Virus record (IMG/VR): IMGVR_UViG_3300049855_000419
Location: 1-22,054 of that record
Direction: 5' to 3' (one strand)
DNA length: 22,054 nt
Source of the DNA: a virus
Shown piece after piece: positions 1 to 8,027 of this stretch. Numbering within the stretch: position 1 is the stretch's first letter; every line of letters starts with the position of its first letter. Under the pieces are notes generated by a model. It had not been told where the DNA came from. It made no database searches and worked only from the letters and a program-made list of their open reading frames with translations. The position numbers and the translations under genes were made by a program.

Positions 1-46
1 CGTGGCCGGGGTCTCACAGAGTAATACAGATGTGTCGCTTTCGTGG

Positions 47-880
47 TTATGTCTTGCCTCTGATCTTGTCGATCAGGTTGCCGAGCCTGCCGTGATTCGT
101 TGATGATGTCTTCTTGATGTCGTCGAGGCTTGAACTGATCAGCTGCCTCGTCTCGTCCGGCATTGCCGAAGCGACTTTGACTAGCAGGTCCTCGACACGA
201 TCGCCGTGGTCCGCTGTCGACCGAACAGATTGGATCAAGGCACGGATCAGGATGATCACCGTCACGACAGCGGCCAGTCCGGCAACCACGATGCCGATCT
301 TGATCGCGATCGGAACCCATGTAGGAGCGCTGTACGATACGGCGAACAGAACGACCATCGATGCCGCTCCTATGAGGGCTCTCTTCTTGCCGGCCCCGAG
401 AGGCAGGAACCAGGCGGCGATACAGCAGATAGCGAAGACGACCGACGAGAGTGCCATACCGAAGCGGCTGACCAATCGGATTCGCTCCTCGGTCAGCTTT
501 CGTTCAGCGGTGACTCTCTCGTCGGTCGCCTTCTTCTCCAGGGCTTTCGATTCAGCCTCCAAGGTGGAGGCTCGTGCTCGGAGAGATGATGCCTGCTCGC
601 TCAGAACGGATGCCTCGTGTGACGTTGCCTCGGCCCGGTCCCTCCAACCGGCGGCATTGTCTTTGAATGATTTGAGATCGACTTCTGCCTTCTGGCGAGC
701 AGCTCTCTCGATGTCGACGTTCGTCGTGGCGGATGCTAGACGGTCACGAAGATCGGCGATGACGGAGGCGGCCGTGTCGGATCCAGAAATGGACGAGGTG
801 GCCGCTCGTACGACCTGATCGGCGCAGCCGGACAGCATCACCGTCATCACAATGAAGATGAGTGCGACGAATCGGTTCAC
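47..880 (-). CDS. Lipoprotein with coiled coil and C-terminal membrane segments; u-spanin-like architecture
   Basis: 277 residues from a GTG start, chosen because GGAGG sits five bases upstream and the GTG overlaps the previous stop as GTGA. The open frame runs further upstream but reads as arginine-rich noise. Residues 4-18 are a hydrophobic signal ending in the lipobox L16-S17-G18-C19, so Cys19 is a likely lipidation site. Residues about 38-138 are charged, heptad-like and probably a long coiled coil. Three hydrophobic segments follow at about 140-160, 166-185 and 190-215, then a polar tail. A lipidated N-terminus joined by a rod to an inner-membrane anchor is the plan of unimolecular spanins, which fuse outer and inner membranes in the last step of Gram-negative lysis. 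Known u-spanins are shorter and have one membrane segment, so the function is inferred. A structural or superinfection-exclusion envelope protein is an alternative. Confidence 0.75.
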   Translation of the reverse strand: MNRFVALIFIVMTVMLSGCADQVVRAATSSISGSDTAASVIADLRDRLASATTNVDIERAARQKAEVDLKSFKDNAAGWRDRAEATSHEASVLSEQASSLRARASTLEAESKALEKKATDERVTAERKLTEERIRLVSRFGMALSSVVFAICCIAAWFLPLGAGKKRALIGAASMVVLFAVSYSAPTWVPIAIKIGIVVAGLAAVVTVIILIRALIQSVRSTADHGDRVEDLLVKVASAMPDETRQLISSSLDDIKKTSSTNHGRLGNLIDKIRGKT

Positions 881-981
881 GCGATCCTCCAGACGGCGAC
901 GATCGCCGCGACGATCAGAGCCCCTGTGCCGGCCGTCTTCACACGAAGCCAGTCGATGTGGTTGATAATGTCCTTCATCAT
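877..981 (-). CDS. 34-residue single-pass membrane microprotein (holin-like candidate)
   Basis: A short ORF of 34 codons plus stop. It starts with ATG overlapping the upstream stop (ATGA at 978-981) and ends by overlapping the GTG start of the lipoprotein gene (GTGA at 877-880). GGAGG lies nine bases upstream of the ATG; a second in-frame ATG follows at once. The product begins with a polar stretch (about residues 1-15, containing NHIDWLRVK) and then has one hydrophobic segment, TGALIVAAIVAVW, at about 18-32. The exact coupling on both sides argues that it is translated. Small one-segment membrane proteins beside envelope proteins are often holins or antiholins, but nothing in the sequence is diagnostic. 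Confidence 0.6.
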   Translation of the reverse strand: MMKDIINHIDWLRVKTAGTGALIVAAIVAVWRIA

Positions 982-1484
982 GGATGGGCACCTCCAGAGG
1001 CCGCGGCACTGGCAGCCTGTTGAACTGGCATTCCGAGACGTACTCCGAATGCCAGCAGCGTGATGGTGATGATCGTGCCGACAACCAGCAGCTCGAGAGC
1101 TCGAGTTGCCGCTTGTCCGAAGAACTCACCGAGTGTCAGACGTTTGTCCGACTTGCGATTGTACTGATCAGACGACATACCGTTCGACCGACGTTCCAGC
1201 ACCGTCACACGAGACGATAGACCGTCAACCTCGTGACGAATGCCTTCGAGGGCACTGATGCGTTGAAACAGTTTGCTGTAGTCCTCGGCTCGAGCGGTGG
1301 CCTCTTCTCTGGACTCGTGACGAAGCTCGTTGATGAGAGCTTTGATGTCGTTGGCTCTGGTCGTCTCCTCGATCTGGTGCTTCTCCAGCAATCGTTCGAG
1401 GACGACCATCCTGACGACGGCGTCCTCGGTGGGGTTGAATTCGCCGGAACGAGTCCGTGCATCTTGTCGTGGATTGGGCGGCAA
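978..1484 (-). CDS. Coiled-coil protein with one C-terminal membrane segment, function unknown
   Basis: 168 residues from a TTG start. AAGGAG, which overlaps the stop of the gene before it, lies six bases upstream of the TTG, and no better start is in frame nearby. Residues about 22-98 are charged with heptad spacing and are a likely coiled coil. A basic stretch follows, then a single hydrophobic segment at about 129-148 (ALELLVVGTIITITLLAF) and a short Ala/Gly tail. It lies directly after the tail-tip genes and is coupled to the membrane microprotein and lipoprotein, so the three probably form one envelope or lysis module. It could be a holin-type anchor or an inner-membrane spanin partner, but I do not recognise the family. 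Confidence 0.7.
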   Translation of the reverse strand: MPPNPRQDARTRSGEFNPTEDAVVRMVVLERLLEKHQIEETTRANDIKALINELRHESREEATARAEDYSKLFQRISALEGIRHEVDGLSSRVTVLERRSNGMSSDQYNRKSDKRLTLGEFFGQAATRALELLVVGTIITITLLAFGVRLGMPVQQAASAAASGGAHP

Positions 1485-1494
1485 GATGTTCTCC

Positions 1495-2133
1495 TTATCT
1501 GAGGAAAGTGACGATACCGTAGCCTACAATGCCGTCCGATACCGAACCGGTGCCGGTGCCTCCAGCCCCTGGGGCACCTGGTCCGGACGTCGACGGAGTA
1601 TCCGCATCATCCAGCAATAAGGTGTTGGACCCTGTTATAGAGGCCGCCGCGTGACTGTTCGTACCGTATCCGGCGGCGCCCCCTCCGACCGTGATACCTC
1701 CATACCCCCCAGACAGCGACGCCGTGCTGTTACCGCCCCCATACGGGCCTGGACCGTAGTTGCCGGTCTGCTTACCGCCTCCGGCCCCGACAGTAACAGT
1801 CAGAGTCTGTGTGGACGGCACAGCAATCACACACCTAGCGTGGCCACCACGACCACCGTCCGACCCCGGGTCACTGCCGTTGTAATCGGCACCACCGAAT
1901 GATCCACCACCACCGCCGGCCCACAACTCGACTTCGATGTAGACTGTGGCTCCTGTGCCGTTCGTGTACGTATACGCGGTGCCGCTCACCACACGTTTGA
2001 CGATGTTCAGAAGAGGCGCACCGACATCCTGATTCGCCAAGGCGGTGATGTTGTCGCGAATCGCCCGGATGTCGGAGGCGAGGATGGGCTCTCCAGGCGA
2101 GATACGTGCATCGGGGACGTTGGTCCAGGTCAT
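1495..2133 (-). CDS. Glycine-rich tail tip or fibre protein, putative receptor-binding
   Basis: 212 residues. The N-terminal third is ordinary (TWTNVPDARISPGEPILASD, then a helix-like stretch), as in proteins that dock to a tail tip. From about residue 72 it becomes very rich in glycine, with runs such as WAGGGGGSFGG, GAGGG and GGYGG, and ends in a short hydrophobic strand (GYGIVTFLR). Phage tail adhesins with glycine-rich loops, for example the T4-like gp38 type, use such regions to display variable host-contact loops. It follows the hub gene by nine bases, the usual place for fibre or receptor-binding genes. The receptor-binding role is inferred from composition and position; a structural tip protein is the alternative. 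Confidence 0.7.
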   Translation of the reverse strand: MTWTNVPDARISPGEPILASDIRAIRDNITALANQDVGAPLLNIVKRVVSGTAYTYTNGTGATVYIEVELWAGGGGGSFGGADYNGSDPGSDGGRGGHARCVIAVPSTQTLTVTVGAGGGKQTGNYGPGPYGGGNSTASLSGGYGGITVGGGAAGYGTNSHAAASITGSNTLLLDDADTPSTSGPGAPGAGGTGTGSVSDGIVGYGIVTFLR

Positions 2134-2142
2134 GGTCTGATC

Positions 2143-4059
2143 TCACTGATAGAGGTATGGGTTGCCAGAACCGCCGGCGACAAGGCCGCTGTCGTCTGCG
2201 TAGTAGCCGGCCGGACTTGGAGGTGGATCAGACCACGACGATGATCCGCCGGGCATGTACGCTGCGAATGCACCGTTGCCGTACAGATTGTAGCCGATGA
2301 TCGACACAGTGTCGCCGTCTTTGTCGATCTTCGCTTCGGTGATCAGGAACGTCATCGTCTTCGGTCTACCGTACAGATCGACGATCTCAGGGACGGTGAT
2401 CTGAATCGAATTGCCGACCCAGACGCTGTACTCCCTTATGTCGAAGTTGCCGGTCAGCTTGATCGGCGTCTCGCGAAGACACGAGACGATGCGTTGGGCC
2501 AAATCGTCGATCGGAACGTCGCTCTCACCTGGAGGCGATAGTGTGCCGTAAATCTTCCTGATCTTGTCGGACTTGTACTTCGAGCCGTTGATGTCGCCTG
2601 ATGCAACGTCGGCGATGATCGTCGTCTTGGAATAGTTGTCCGGTGTCGTACCGGCTTCGAGCTTGGTGGCCTGGAAGTAGTACCAGACTTGGCTGACTCG
2701 ATCCTCCTCCGAACGTTCAACCTTGACGGCGTCGACGAACCTCGTCGACTCGGCGATGACGGTGACTTCACTGTCCTGCGCCGGTCTGAAGCACCGTACC
2801 TTGATCTTGCCAGTACGAGAGTCGTAGTACAGCATGCAGCCGATCTGCTCGCAAAGATCCTGAAGGATCTTCCTTGCCGAGGTCGACTTCTTATACGCGT
2901 ACCAGAATCGCTTCTGTCCGACCCACGTCAGCAGCTCGTCAGAGATTTGGGCATCGTCGATGTACGACGATGGTATCGCAGAGGCACGAAGAACTGTCAG
3001 CACGGCCTGATCTGCCAGTTGCCCGAGGGCCAGCGACGGGTAGCCGAAACTCGGATCAAACGGGTTCGTGATGATGCCGAGAGCGAAGCACCACACCATC
3101 GTGGCCTTTGCTCCGGCCGTATGAGATGCCGCTGTTGTGCCGAATCCTCCACGCTGAACGATCGTATGCCAGGTATACCGGAACCTACCTGTTATCGGGT
3201 CCTGCCCCACCGGATAGTACGGCATGTATCCGTATACGACTTCGTCATCGACCTTGAAGCCGACACAGAAGCCGCCACTGAGCCCGTAGTCAACCATGCC
3301 GGGTGTGAGGAGTAAAGCAGAGTCTGACTGGATCTCGATCGAGCTCGGTCCACCAGTCCAGATGTCGTCTGTTGAACTGATCGTCGTCATCAGAACTGCA
3401 TCACCGTCCACCGGCAGCTGGGAGCGAGTGTCCTCCAGAAGCATCATCACGTCTTTGGCGGTGATGCTGACATTGCCGCTCGTATCCGGCCCAGTGATCT
3501 TCTCGATGAAGTACGTCGACTTCACCATGTTCGTGAGATTGACCGTACCGTCGGCTTCCAGAGCCCCCTGATAGATGATCAGGGGGCGAGTATGGTAGTA
3601 CGGATGACGAGACAGCAGCTTCGACCAGAATGTCGAACGGCTCTTCGATTGACCTCTGTACGACCTCTGTGTGCTGTACTTATCCATCACCGCGTCGTCG
3701 ACGGTGAAGTCTGTCAGACCGATTGTGGCGGAGCCGGTTGGGCCGACTCCTTTCAGATCGATCTTGGCAGCCGCTACTGACACACTCTTCACGCATGGGA
3801 AGATGATCTTGTCGCCGCTCTGGACGATCTGCTGTTGATCGGAGCAGAAGTAGAATGACCGCCGCGAAGCCGTCGGAGCGTTGAACGCCGACAGGTACTG
3901 GCACGAAGCTCTGGAGTTGAAGCACCGATCAGGGCCGGTCGTACCGACAGCGGCGAGGCACGGTGACGATCCGTAGGTACGAGTGCAGTAGTCGATCTGT
4001 ATCTCGACGATCGTGACGAGCTTGCGGCCCGGACGACGAACATTTGCCTGCAGTGTCAT
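2143..4059 (-). CDS. Tail hub/tip protein with N-terminal four-cysteine motif (lambda gpL-like region)
   Basis: 638 residues from the ATG that overlaps the distal-tail stop as ATGA; the frame is open nine codons further but that start would sit inside the upstream gene. The N-terminus carries Cys25, Cys34, Cys46 and Cys53 in a C-x8-C-x11-C-x6-C pattern within YCTRTYGSSPC and RCFNSRASC. Tail-tip proteins of the lambda gpL family carry four conserved cysteines that bind an iron-sulphur cluster. The long remainder is rich in beta strands and holds segments typical of central tail hubs, such as ARKILQDLCEQIGCMLYYD, followed by a Pro/Ser/Gly-rich C-terminus. The protein would close the tail tube at its end and carry the fibres. 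Family and place are convincing; metal binding is inferred. Confidence 0.8.
   Translation of the reverse strand: MTLQANVRRPGRKLVTIVEIQIDYCTRTYGSSPCLAAVGTTGPDRCFNSRASCQYLSAFNAPTASRRSFYFCSDQQQIVQSGDKIIFPCVKSVSVAAAKIDLKGVGPTGSATIGLTDFTVDDAVMDKYSTQRSYRGQSKSRSTFWSKLLSRHPYYHTRPLIIYQGALEADGTVNLTNMVKSTYFIEKITGPDTSGNVSITAKDVMMLLEDTRSQLPVDGDAVLMTTISSTDDIWTGGPSSIEIQSDSALLLTPGMVDYGLSGGFCVGFKVDDEVVYGYMPYYPVGQDPITGRFRYTWHTIVQRGGFGTTAASHTAGAKATMVWCFALGIITNPFDPSFGYPSLALGQLADQAVLTVLRASAIPSSYIDDAQISDELLTWVGQKRFWYAYKKSTSARKILQDLCEQIGCMLYYDSRTGKIKVRCFRPAQDSEVTVIAESTRFVDAVKVERSEEDRVSQVWYYFQATKLEAGTTPDNYSKTTIIADVASGDINGSKYKSDKIRKIYGTLSPPGESDVPIDDLAQRIVSCLRETPIKLTGNFDIREYSVWVGNSIQITVPEIVDLYGRPKTMTFLITEAKIDKDGDTVSIIGYNLYGNGAFAAYMPGGSSSWSDPPPSPAGYYADDSGLVAGGSGNPYLYQ
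3564..3586. repeat. Perfect 9-bp hairpin inside the hub gene
   Basis: CCCCCTGAT at 3564-3572 pairs exactly with ATCAGGGGG at 3578-3586 around a 5-nt loop. It lies in frame in the hub coding region, where it encodes PLIIYQGA. It may slow ribosomes or be a chance effect of codon choice; there is no U-tract. Confidence 0.6.
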
Positions 4060-4922
4060 CGGATGCCCCTGAACTTCAGGTTCCACGACAGCCAGTCCTG
4101 CTTCAGCCGGACAGGCGGATTGACATCACCGTCATGCCAGCAGAACTGAGAGGTCAGCACGGCATCGGAATCGCCTCCCGAAATGTCCTTGCGATCGACA
4201 TGCACCGGAGCCGTCTCCAGGTATCTCTGCAGATCGTACAGCCATGTCGTGGCCCACGACTGTCTGATCATTTCGAGAGAGATGCCGAACTGGGTGCCGC
4301 GATCGAGAACCGACCTGCCGATCAGGAGACCGGTCGATGCTGAGTTGTCCAGGATCTTGACATCGCGTGCCGACGTCTCCGGAGCCTCGCCGGACCACGA
4401 TCCGATCTCGAACTTGCGGCAACGATGGATCGACAGGTTGTTGACGCGAGGCGGCACTGACGGTGATGATCTGGGAGTGATGTTGAGTCTCCAGTACCGT
4501 CTCGTCAGTACCGACGTGCCTCCAAGAACGGCATGACGGACCTGAGGGATCTTGCCGGTGTACAGATCGGCGGATCCGGACCACAGACTCGACGCAACGA
4601 AGTTGGTCCACGTCGAGTTGTCCGGCGAGCTCTGCACTGCCAGATCCCAGCCGTCGGAGTAGTTGAAGCCTTGCACTCCAACACCATCGACATCGTAGGT
4701 CGGCGATGAGCCGAAGTCGACGGTGATCGTATGCGCCGACGTGTCCGTGCCTTTCCAGTATGTCGATGGCGAGCCGTCGACAAGGAAGTCGACTGGATAG
4801 TTCACATCAGACGAGCTGGCGACGATCGTGTTGGCGGACAGAGATCCGGCAGGAACGACATTCTGCAGGAAGCTCGGTCCGCTGATGATCAGTCGGTTCA
4901 TCCATGACGGGGTCACACTCAT
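4056..4922 (-). CDS. Distal tail protein with a discoidin-like (F5/8 type C) carbohydrate-binding domain
   Basis: 288 residues, starting in an ATGA overlap with the tape measure gene. Residues about 22-168 read like a discoidin/F5-8C jelly roll: the opening SANTIVASSSDVNYPVDFLVDG, here given only as the pattern S-A-N-x10-Y-P-V-D-F-L-V-D-G, then STYWKG, ITVDFGS, WDLAVQSSPDNSTW and RRYWRLNI are the expected strands. The C-terminal part ends in a region typical of tail proteins (WLSWNLKFRGIR). Genes directly after the tape measure usually encode the distal tail ring that joins tube to hub. A sugar-binding insert in that ring is common in phages that bind cell-surface polysaccharide. Ligand and specificity cannot be read from sequence. 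Confidence 0.72.
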   Translation of the reverse strand: MSVTPSWMNRLIISGPSFLQNVVPAGSLSANTIVASSSDVNYPVDFLVDGSPSTYWKGTDTSAHTITVDFGSSPTYDVDGVGVQGFNYSDGWDLAVQSSPDNSTWTNFVASSLWSGSADLYTGKIPQVRHAVLGGTSVLTRRYWRLNITPRSSPSVPPRVNNLSIHRCRKFEIGSWSGEAPETSARDVKILDNSASTGLLIGRSVLDRGTQFGISLEMIRQSWATTWLYDLQRYLETAPVHVDRKDISGGDSDAVLTSQFCWHDGDVNPPVRLKQDWLSWNLKFRGIR

Positions 4923-7327
4923 GCGACGTTCACCTTCATTGGGTAGCCGTTGTTGGATTCACGGGAGATTGCATCCATGATCTTGCGCACGGAGCCGATC
5001 GACACAATGTCATTGTCGGAACCGAACAGCGACAAGTTGACCGTACGTCCGCCCCCGCTGGCCTGATCGTTGATCGTGATGCCGCTATTGGCGCCTGACG
5101 GTGCTGAGAATGATGCGGCGGATCCGGACTGACCACCACCGAACTGGGTTGAGCTGATCTTCTGGATGTTCATCACACCAGCGGCGACCGCGGCTCCGGC
5201 CGCAGCGACACCGAGGGCCGGACCGACGATCGGAATGCCGGCCATTGCTTGGTACGCTTTGATCGCGGCCAGAGGCACATTGATGGCAGCCTCGGCCATG
5301 GCGGCGGCCTTACCGACCTCGAACGCCTTACGACTTCCAGACTGCATCAAGGTTGCGAGGTTGCCGAGGATCAGACTGTTCGCCTGATATGCTGCATTGA
5401 GATAGTACTCGCGAGTCTTCTGTCTGGCAGCTTCACCAGCCTCGGTGATGTCGGTCAGGTTCTGCTGGTGGACCTGCTCCGATTCCTCCAACATCTGCTT
5501 GCGTTGCACATCGTTGACTGCGTATTCGTCGAGCGAGGCAATCTTGGCCTGTTCGGCAGCGTAGCGGTCATCCTCGTTCTTCTTCAGATTGTTCTCGATC
5601 GCCAGACGCTCCTCGGACGACATCTTGTACACCTCGTTGGAACGAAGCTGTGCCTCCATCCGACGATTCTCACCGTCGATGAATTGCTTCTGATACGACT
5701 CGGCGTACTTCCTGTCATCGTCGATCAGCTTCTTGCGCTCCTCCATCTGCTTCTTGTCTTCCTCCGTCAGAAAGGGGCCCATCGGCGAAGCAGGAGCCTG
5801 ATGTGCGCCTTCATTCTTCTTGCTCGTGGCATCGGCAACGGCCGCGGCGGTGGTATTGACCTTGCCAACCATCTCGTCGAGCACGGCCTTCCATTCCGTA
5901 CCCATCCACGCTTCGCCCATCATCGTTTCGATCTTGTTGGTCGTCTCGTTGATGTTGTCGCTGAGGATCTGCTCCTTCTCGTTGAGCCATTCGATCCCCT
6001 CAGGCTTCGACGTGAAGGCGGTACCGATTGCCTTTCCAGCATCGACCAGCTCGCCAGCCTTCATCTTGGCTTCGTTGATCGCGCTGCCGAGATCCTTGTC
6101 GACACCTTTGGCCATCTCGGCCACACCACCTTGGATCTTACCAGCAGCGCCGCTGATCTTCTCTTCGAGATCGCTGCTGAACACACCGGCAGCTTTGGCC
6201 ATCGCCCTCATCGCGTCGGCCATCATATCGACGATGACCTGCAGGCCGGTCACGATCACCTTTTCGGCACCGTACCAACCGACCTTCAGACCGGACCACA
6301 CCAACGAGTATTCGGCACCGACGAACTCGCCAACCGACTGCAGCACATTTTGTACGTACTGGAAGCCCTTGACGATGTCGTTGACTAGCTGGATCGACCC
6401 CAGCTCGATCATCATGATGCCGGCCTTGAACGCCTGCCATCCGATCTGTGCGATCTGGAACGCGTTGCCGATCTTCTCGATCCACCCGACGACGGTCTGG
6501 ATGGCCGGGATGATGTTGTCTCGAATCAGCTTGCCGTTGTCAGTGAACTTCATGAATTGCTGCACCGTGGCGGTGATGTAGGGAGCCAGACCAACAGCGA
6601 GCTGGTTCTTGACCCCTTCCACTGCGCCGGACAGATCCTTGAAGGCACCGTCGACGAGGCTGATCTGTGCCGAGTCGAGCGAGCTGATCTTCGTGCCGAG
6701 GAGTTCGGCCTTCTTCGATGCCTCGGCCAGACCGGCTGAACCACCGTCGATCATCGTCGCCATCTCGGCGTACGACTTGCCGAAGATCGCCGCCCCCATG
6801 GCGGCTCTCTGTGTCGTATTGTCGACACGATTCAAGGCATCAGCAATCGTGCCGAATGCTGCCGTCGGATCCTGCTTCATCAGGTCGTCGACGGACAGAC
6901 CGAGGTTCGTGAATGCTTCTGCCGACTTGCCACCTTCGGTCGCTGCTTGACCGAGGTTCGTCGTCATCAGGCGAAGCGATTGGTCTGCCGACTCGATGTT
7001 CGTGTCGGCATCCCTGGCTGCCTGATGGAACGACGACAGAGCCTCAGTCGATGTGAACAGCTTGGAAGCCAGGTCGCCGAGACTGTCGATCGACTCGATC
7101 GATGACTTGGTGAACTCGATCAGAGCGCCGACGGCTTCCTTGCCAACCTCCAAACCGAAATGAGTGAAGGCAGCCGTCGCTCCAGCGACGGCACCTCCCA
7201 TCATCGCCATCTTGGCAGAGATCTGACCCGCCGACGAATCGACAGCCTTCTCCGAGTCCTTCAAGGTAGTCTTGAGGCCAGAGTTGTCCCCCATGATACG
7301 GAAGATCAGATCGCCGAGCAGACTCAT
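4919..7327 (-). CDS. Tail tape measure protein
   Basis: 802 residues, the longest protein in the window, placed right after the chaperone frameshift region and coupled to it by ATGA. The composition is typical: long Ala/Lys/Glu-rich helices, a hydrophobic patch near residues 40-55 (MAMMGGAVAGATAAF), repeated amphipathic stretches, a strongly charged middle (for example EEDKKQMEERKKLIDDDRKY), and a second hydrophobic region at about 680-720 containing IPIVGPALGVAAAGAAVAAG. It sets tail length during assembly and leaves the tail with the DNA. Using the known ratio of roughly 0.15 nm per residue, the tail would be near 120 nm; this is inference. No lysozyme or peptidase motif was seen in it. Confidence 0.93.
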   Translation of the reverse strand: MSLLGDLIFRIMGDNSGLKTTLKDSEKAVDSSAGQISAKMAMMGGAVAGATAAFTHFGLEVGKEAVGALIEFTKSSIESIDSLGDLASKLFTSTEALSSFHQAARDADTNIESADQSLRLMTTNLGQAATEGGKSAEAFTNLGLSVDDLMKQDPTAAFGTIADALNRVDNTTQRAAMGAAIFGKSYAEMATMIDGGSAGLAEASKKAELLGTKISSLDSAQISLVDGAFKDLSGAVEGVKNQLAVGLAPYITATVQQFMKFTDNGKLIRDNIIPAIQTVVGWIEKIGNAFQIAQIGWQAFKAGIMMIELGSIQLVNDIVKGFQYVQNVLQSVGEFVGAEYSLVWSGLKVGWYGAEKVIVTGLQVIVDMMADAMRAMAKAAGVFSSDLEEKISGAAGKIQGGVAEMAKGVDKDLGSAINEAKMKAGELVDAGKAIGTAFTSKPEGIEWLNEKEQILSDNINETTNKIETMMGEAWMGTEWKAVLDEMVGKVNTTAAAVADATSKKNEGAHQAPASPMGPFLTEEDKKQMEERKKLIDDDRKYAESYQKQFIDGENRRMEAQLRSNEVYKMSSEERLAIENNLKKNEDDRYAAEQAKIASLDEYAVNDVQRKQMLEESEQVHQQNLTDITEAGEAARQKTREYYLNAAYQANSLILGNLATLMQSGSRKAFEVGKAAAMAEAAINVPLAAIKAYQAMAGIPIVGPALGVAAAGAAVAAGVMNIQKISSTQFGGGQSGSAASFSAPSGANSGITINDQASGGGRTVNLSLFGSDNDIVSIGSVRKIMDAISRESNNGYPMKVNVA

Positions 7328-7641
7328 TGCTTCTCTCTCTTTCGTTTCTCGTCTCGAGCTTGGTCCATGGCCAGCAGCTCTCTCATTCTGGCCTTCGTCA
7401 TTCTCGGAGCTTTAGTCGACTTGTCTGGATCCATCTTCGACATGTACAGGCACCAGTACTCGGCCGTCGTGAGGTCATAGGCGGCTGCGGGTTGCACGCC
7501 GAAGACGGTGACCGCCGTGGACCAGTACTTGGCGTAGTCGACTACGTCGGATTGCTTTCCTCCTCGCTCTTCGGATACGCCTCCTCCACCGGCTGACGAT
7601 CCACCTTCAGGACGATCCCCGCCTTGATCGCCCTCTTCTCT
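7324..7641 (-). CDS. -1 frame extension of the tail assembly chaperone (gpGT-like), made by ribosomal frameshifting
   Basis: This frame has no start codon of its own at its beginning and opens inside the end of the chaperone gene. From the slip site it reads without a stop to a TGA that overlaps the tape measure ATG. The zero-frame product stops at 7542; the shifted product continues with a Gly/Glu-rich linker, then VDYAKYWSTAVTVFGVQPAA, TTAEYWCLYMSKMDPD and a very basic end (DEKRKREKQ). With the slip, 129 chaperone residues are followed by 105 more, giving about 234. In lambda and many siphophages the equivalent G-T fusion helps the tape measure and tube assemble. Position, frame and the slippery heptamer agree; the family of the extension was not identified further. 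Confidence 0.85.
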   Translation of the reverse strand, partial: REEGDQGGDRPEGGSSAGGGGVSEERGGKQSDVVDYAKYWSTAVTVFGVQPAAAYDLTTAEYWCLYMSKMDPDKSTKAPRMTKARMRELLAMDQARDEKRKREKQ

Positions 7642-8027
7642 TTTCCCAGCACGGCCTTCCCGTGCTCACCACCGCTGATCATATGCAGCAGCAGGGCAGT
7701 GCTGATCTCGATGAAGGCCGCCATCTCGTTGGCCTTGTAGATGATGTCGCCGACTTCCAGCACCGTGTACGGCTTGCCGGTCGTATCGCTCAGCTGGCCG
7801 GCCGTGTTCAAACAGCCGGTGACGATGCACACGATGTCGGTGAGGCGGAGGTTGCCGGTCTTGAAGTTGTCCGACATCGGCACGATACCGATGCCGGACA
7901 GCCTCTCGATCTCCATGATCGCGCGGATCGACGGACGAAGAGTCCGCTCGACGTTGTTGAAGAGGATGACGATCTCGCCATTCCACTTCTGCGATCCTTG
8001 CTGTACTGTGTTCGATGCAGGGTCCAT
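7542..8027 (-). CDS. Tail assembly chaperone, short form (gpG-like)
   Basis: 161 residues with AAGGA seven bases upstream of the ATG. The middle segment NNVERTLRPSIRAIMEIERL resembles the tail-assembly/GTA-gp10-type family, in which a small domain is set by an R-x2-I/L-x-A-I-x-E-I-E pattern. The end is charged and loosely structured (VEEAYPKSEEESNPT). It sits between the tail-tube genes and the tape measure, the standard place for this chaperone. It is expected to be made in excess over a frameshifted longer form. The product coats the tape measure before tube polymerisation and is absent from the virion in well-studied phages. Confidence 0.82.
   Translation of the reverse strand: MDPASNTVQQGSQKWNGEIVILFNNVERTLRPSIRAIMEIERLSGIGIVPMSDNFKTGNLRLTDIVCIVTGCLNTAGQLSDTTGKPYTVLEVGDIIYKANEMAAFIEISTALLLHMISGGEHGKAVLGKEKRAIKAGIVLKVDRQPVEEAYPKSEEESNPT
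7641..7647 (-). other. Slippery heptamer GGGAAAA for -1 ribosomal frameshifting
   Basis: On the minus strand the zero frame reads G GGA AAA, the canonical X-XXY-YYZ arrangement. GGA is codon 128 and AAA codon 129 of the chaperone. After a one-base backward slip the next codons stay open for 105 codons until the TGA overlapping the tape measure start. GGGAAAA is a known efficient site in phage G-T genes. Confidence 0.85.

Noticed and set aside
5249-6388. 379-codon plus-strand open frame opposite the tape measure gene
   Set aside because: Antisense shadow of a well-supported gene; leucine- and histidine-rich without recognisable domains.
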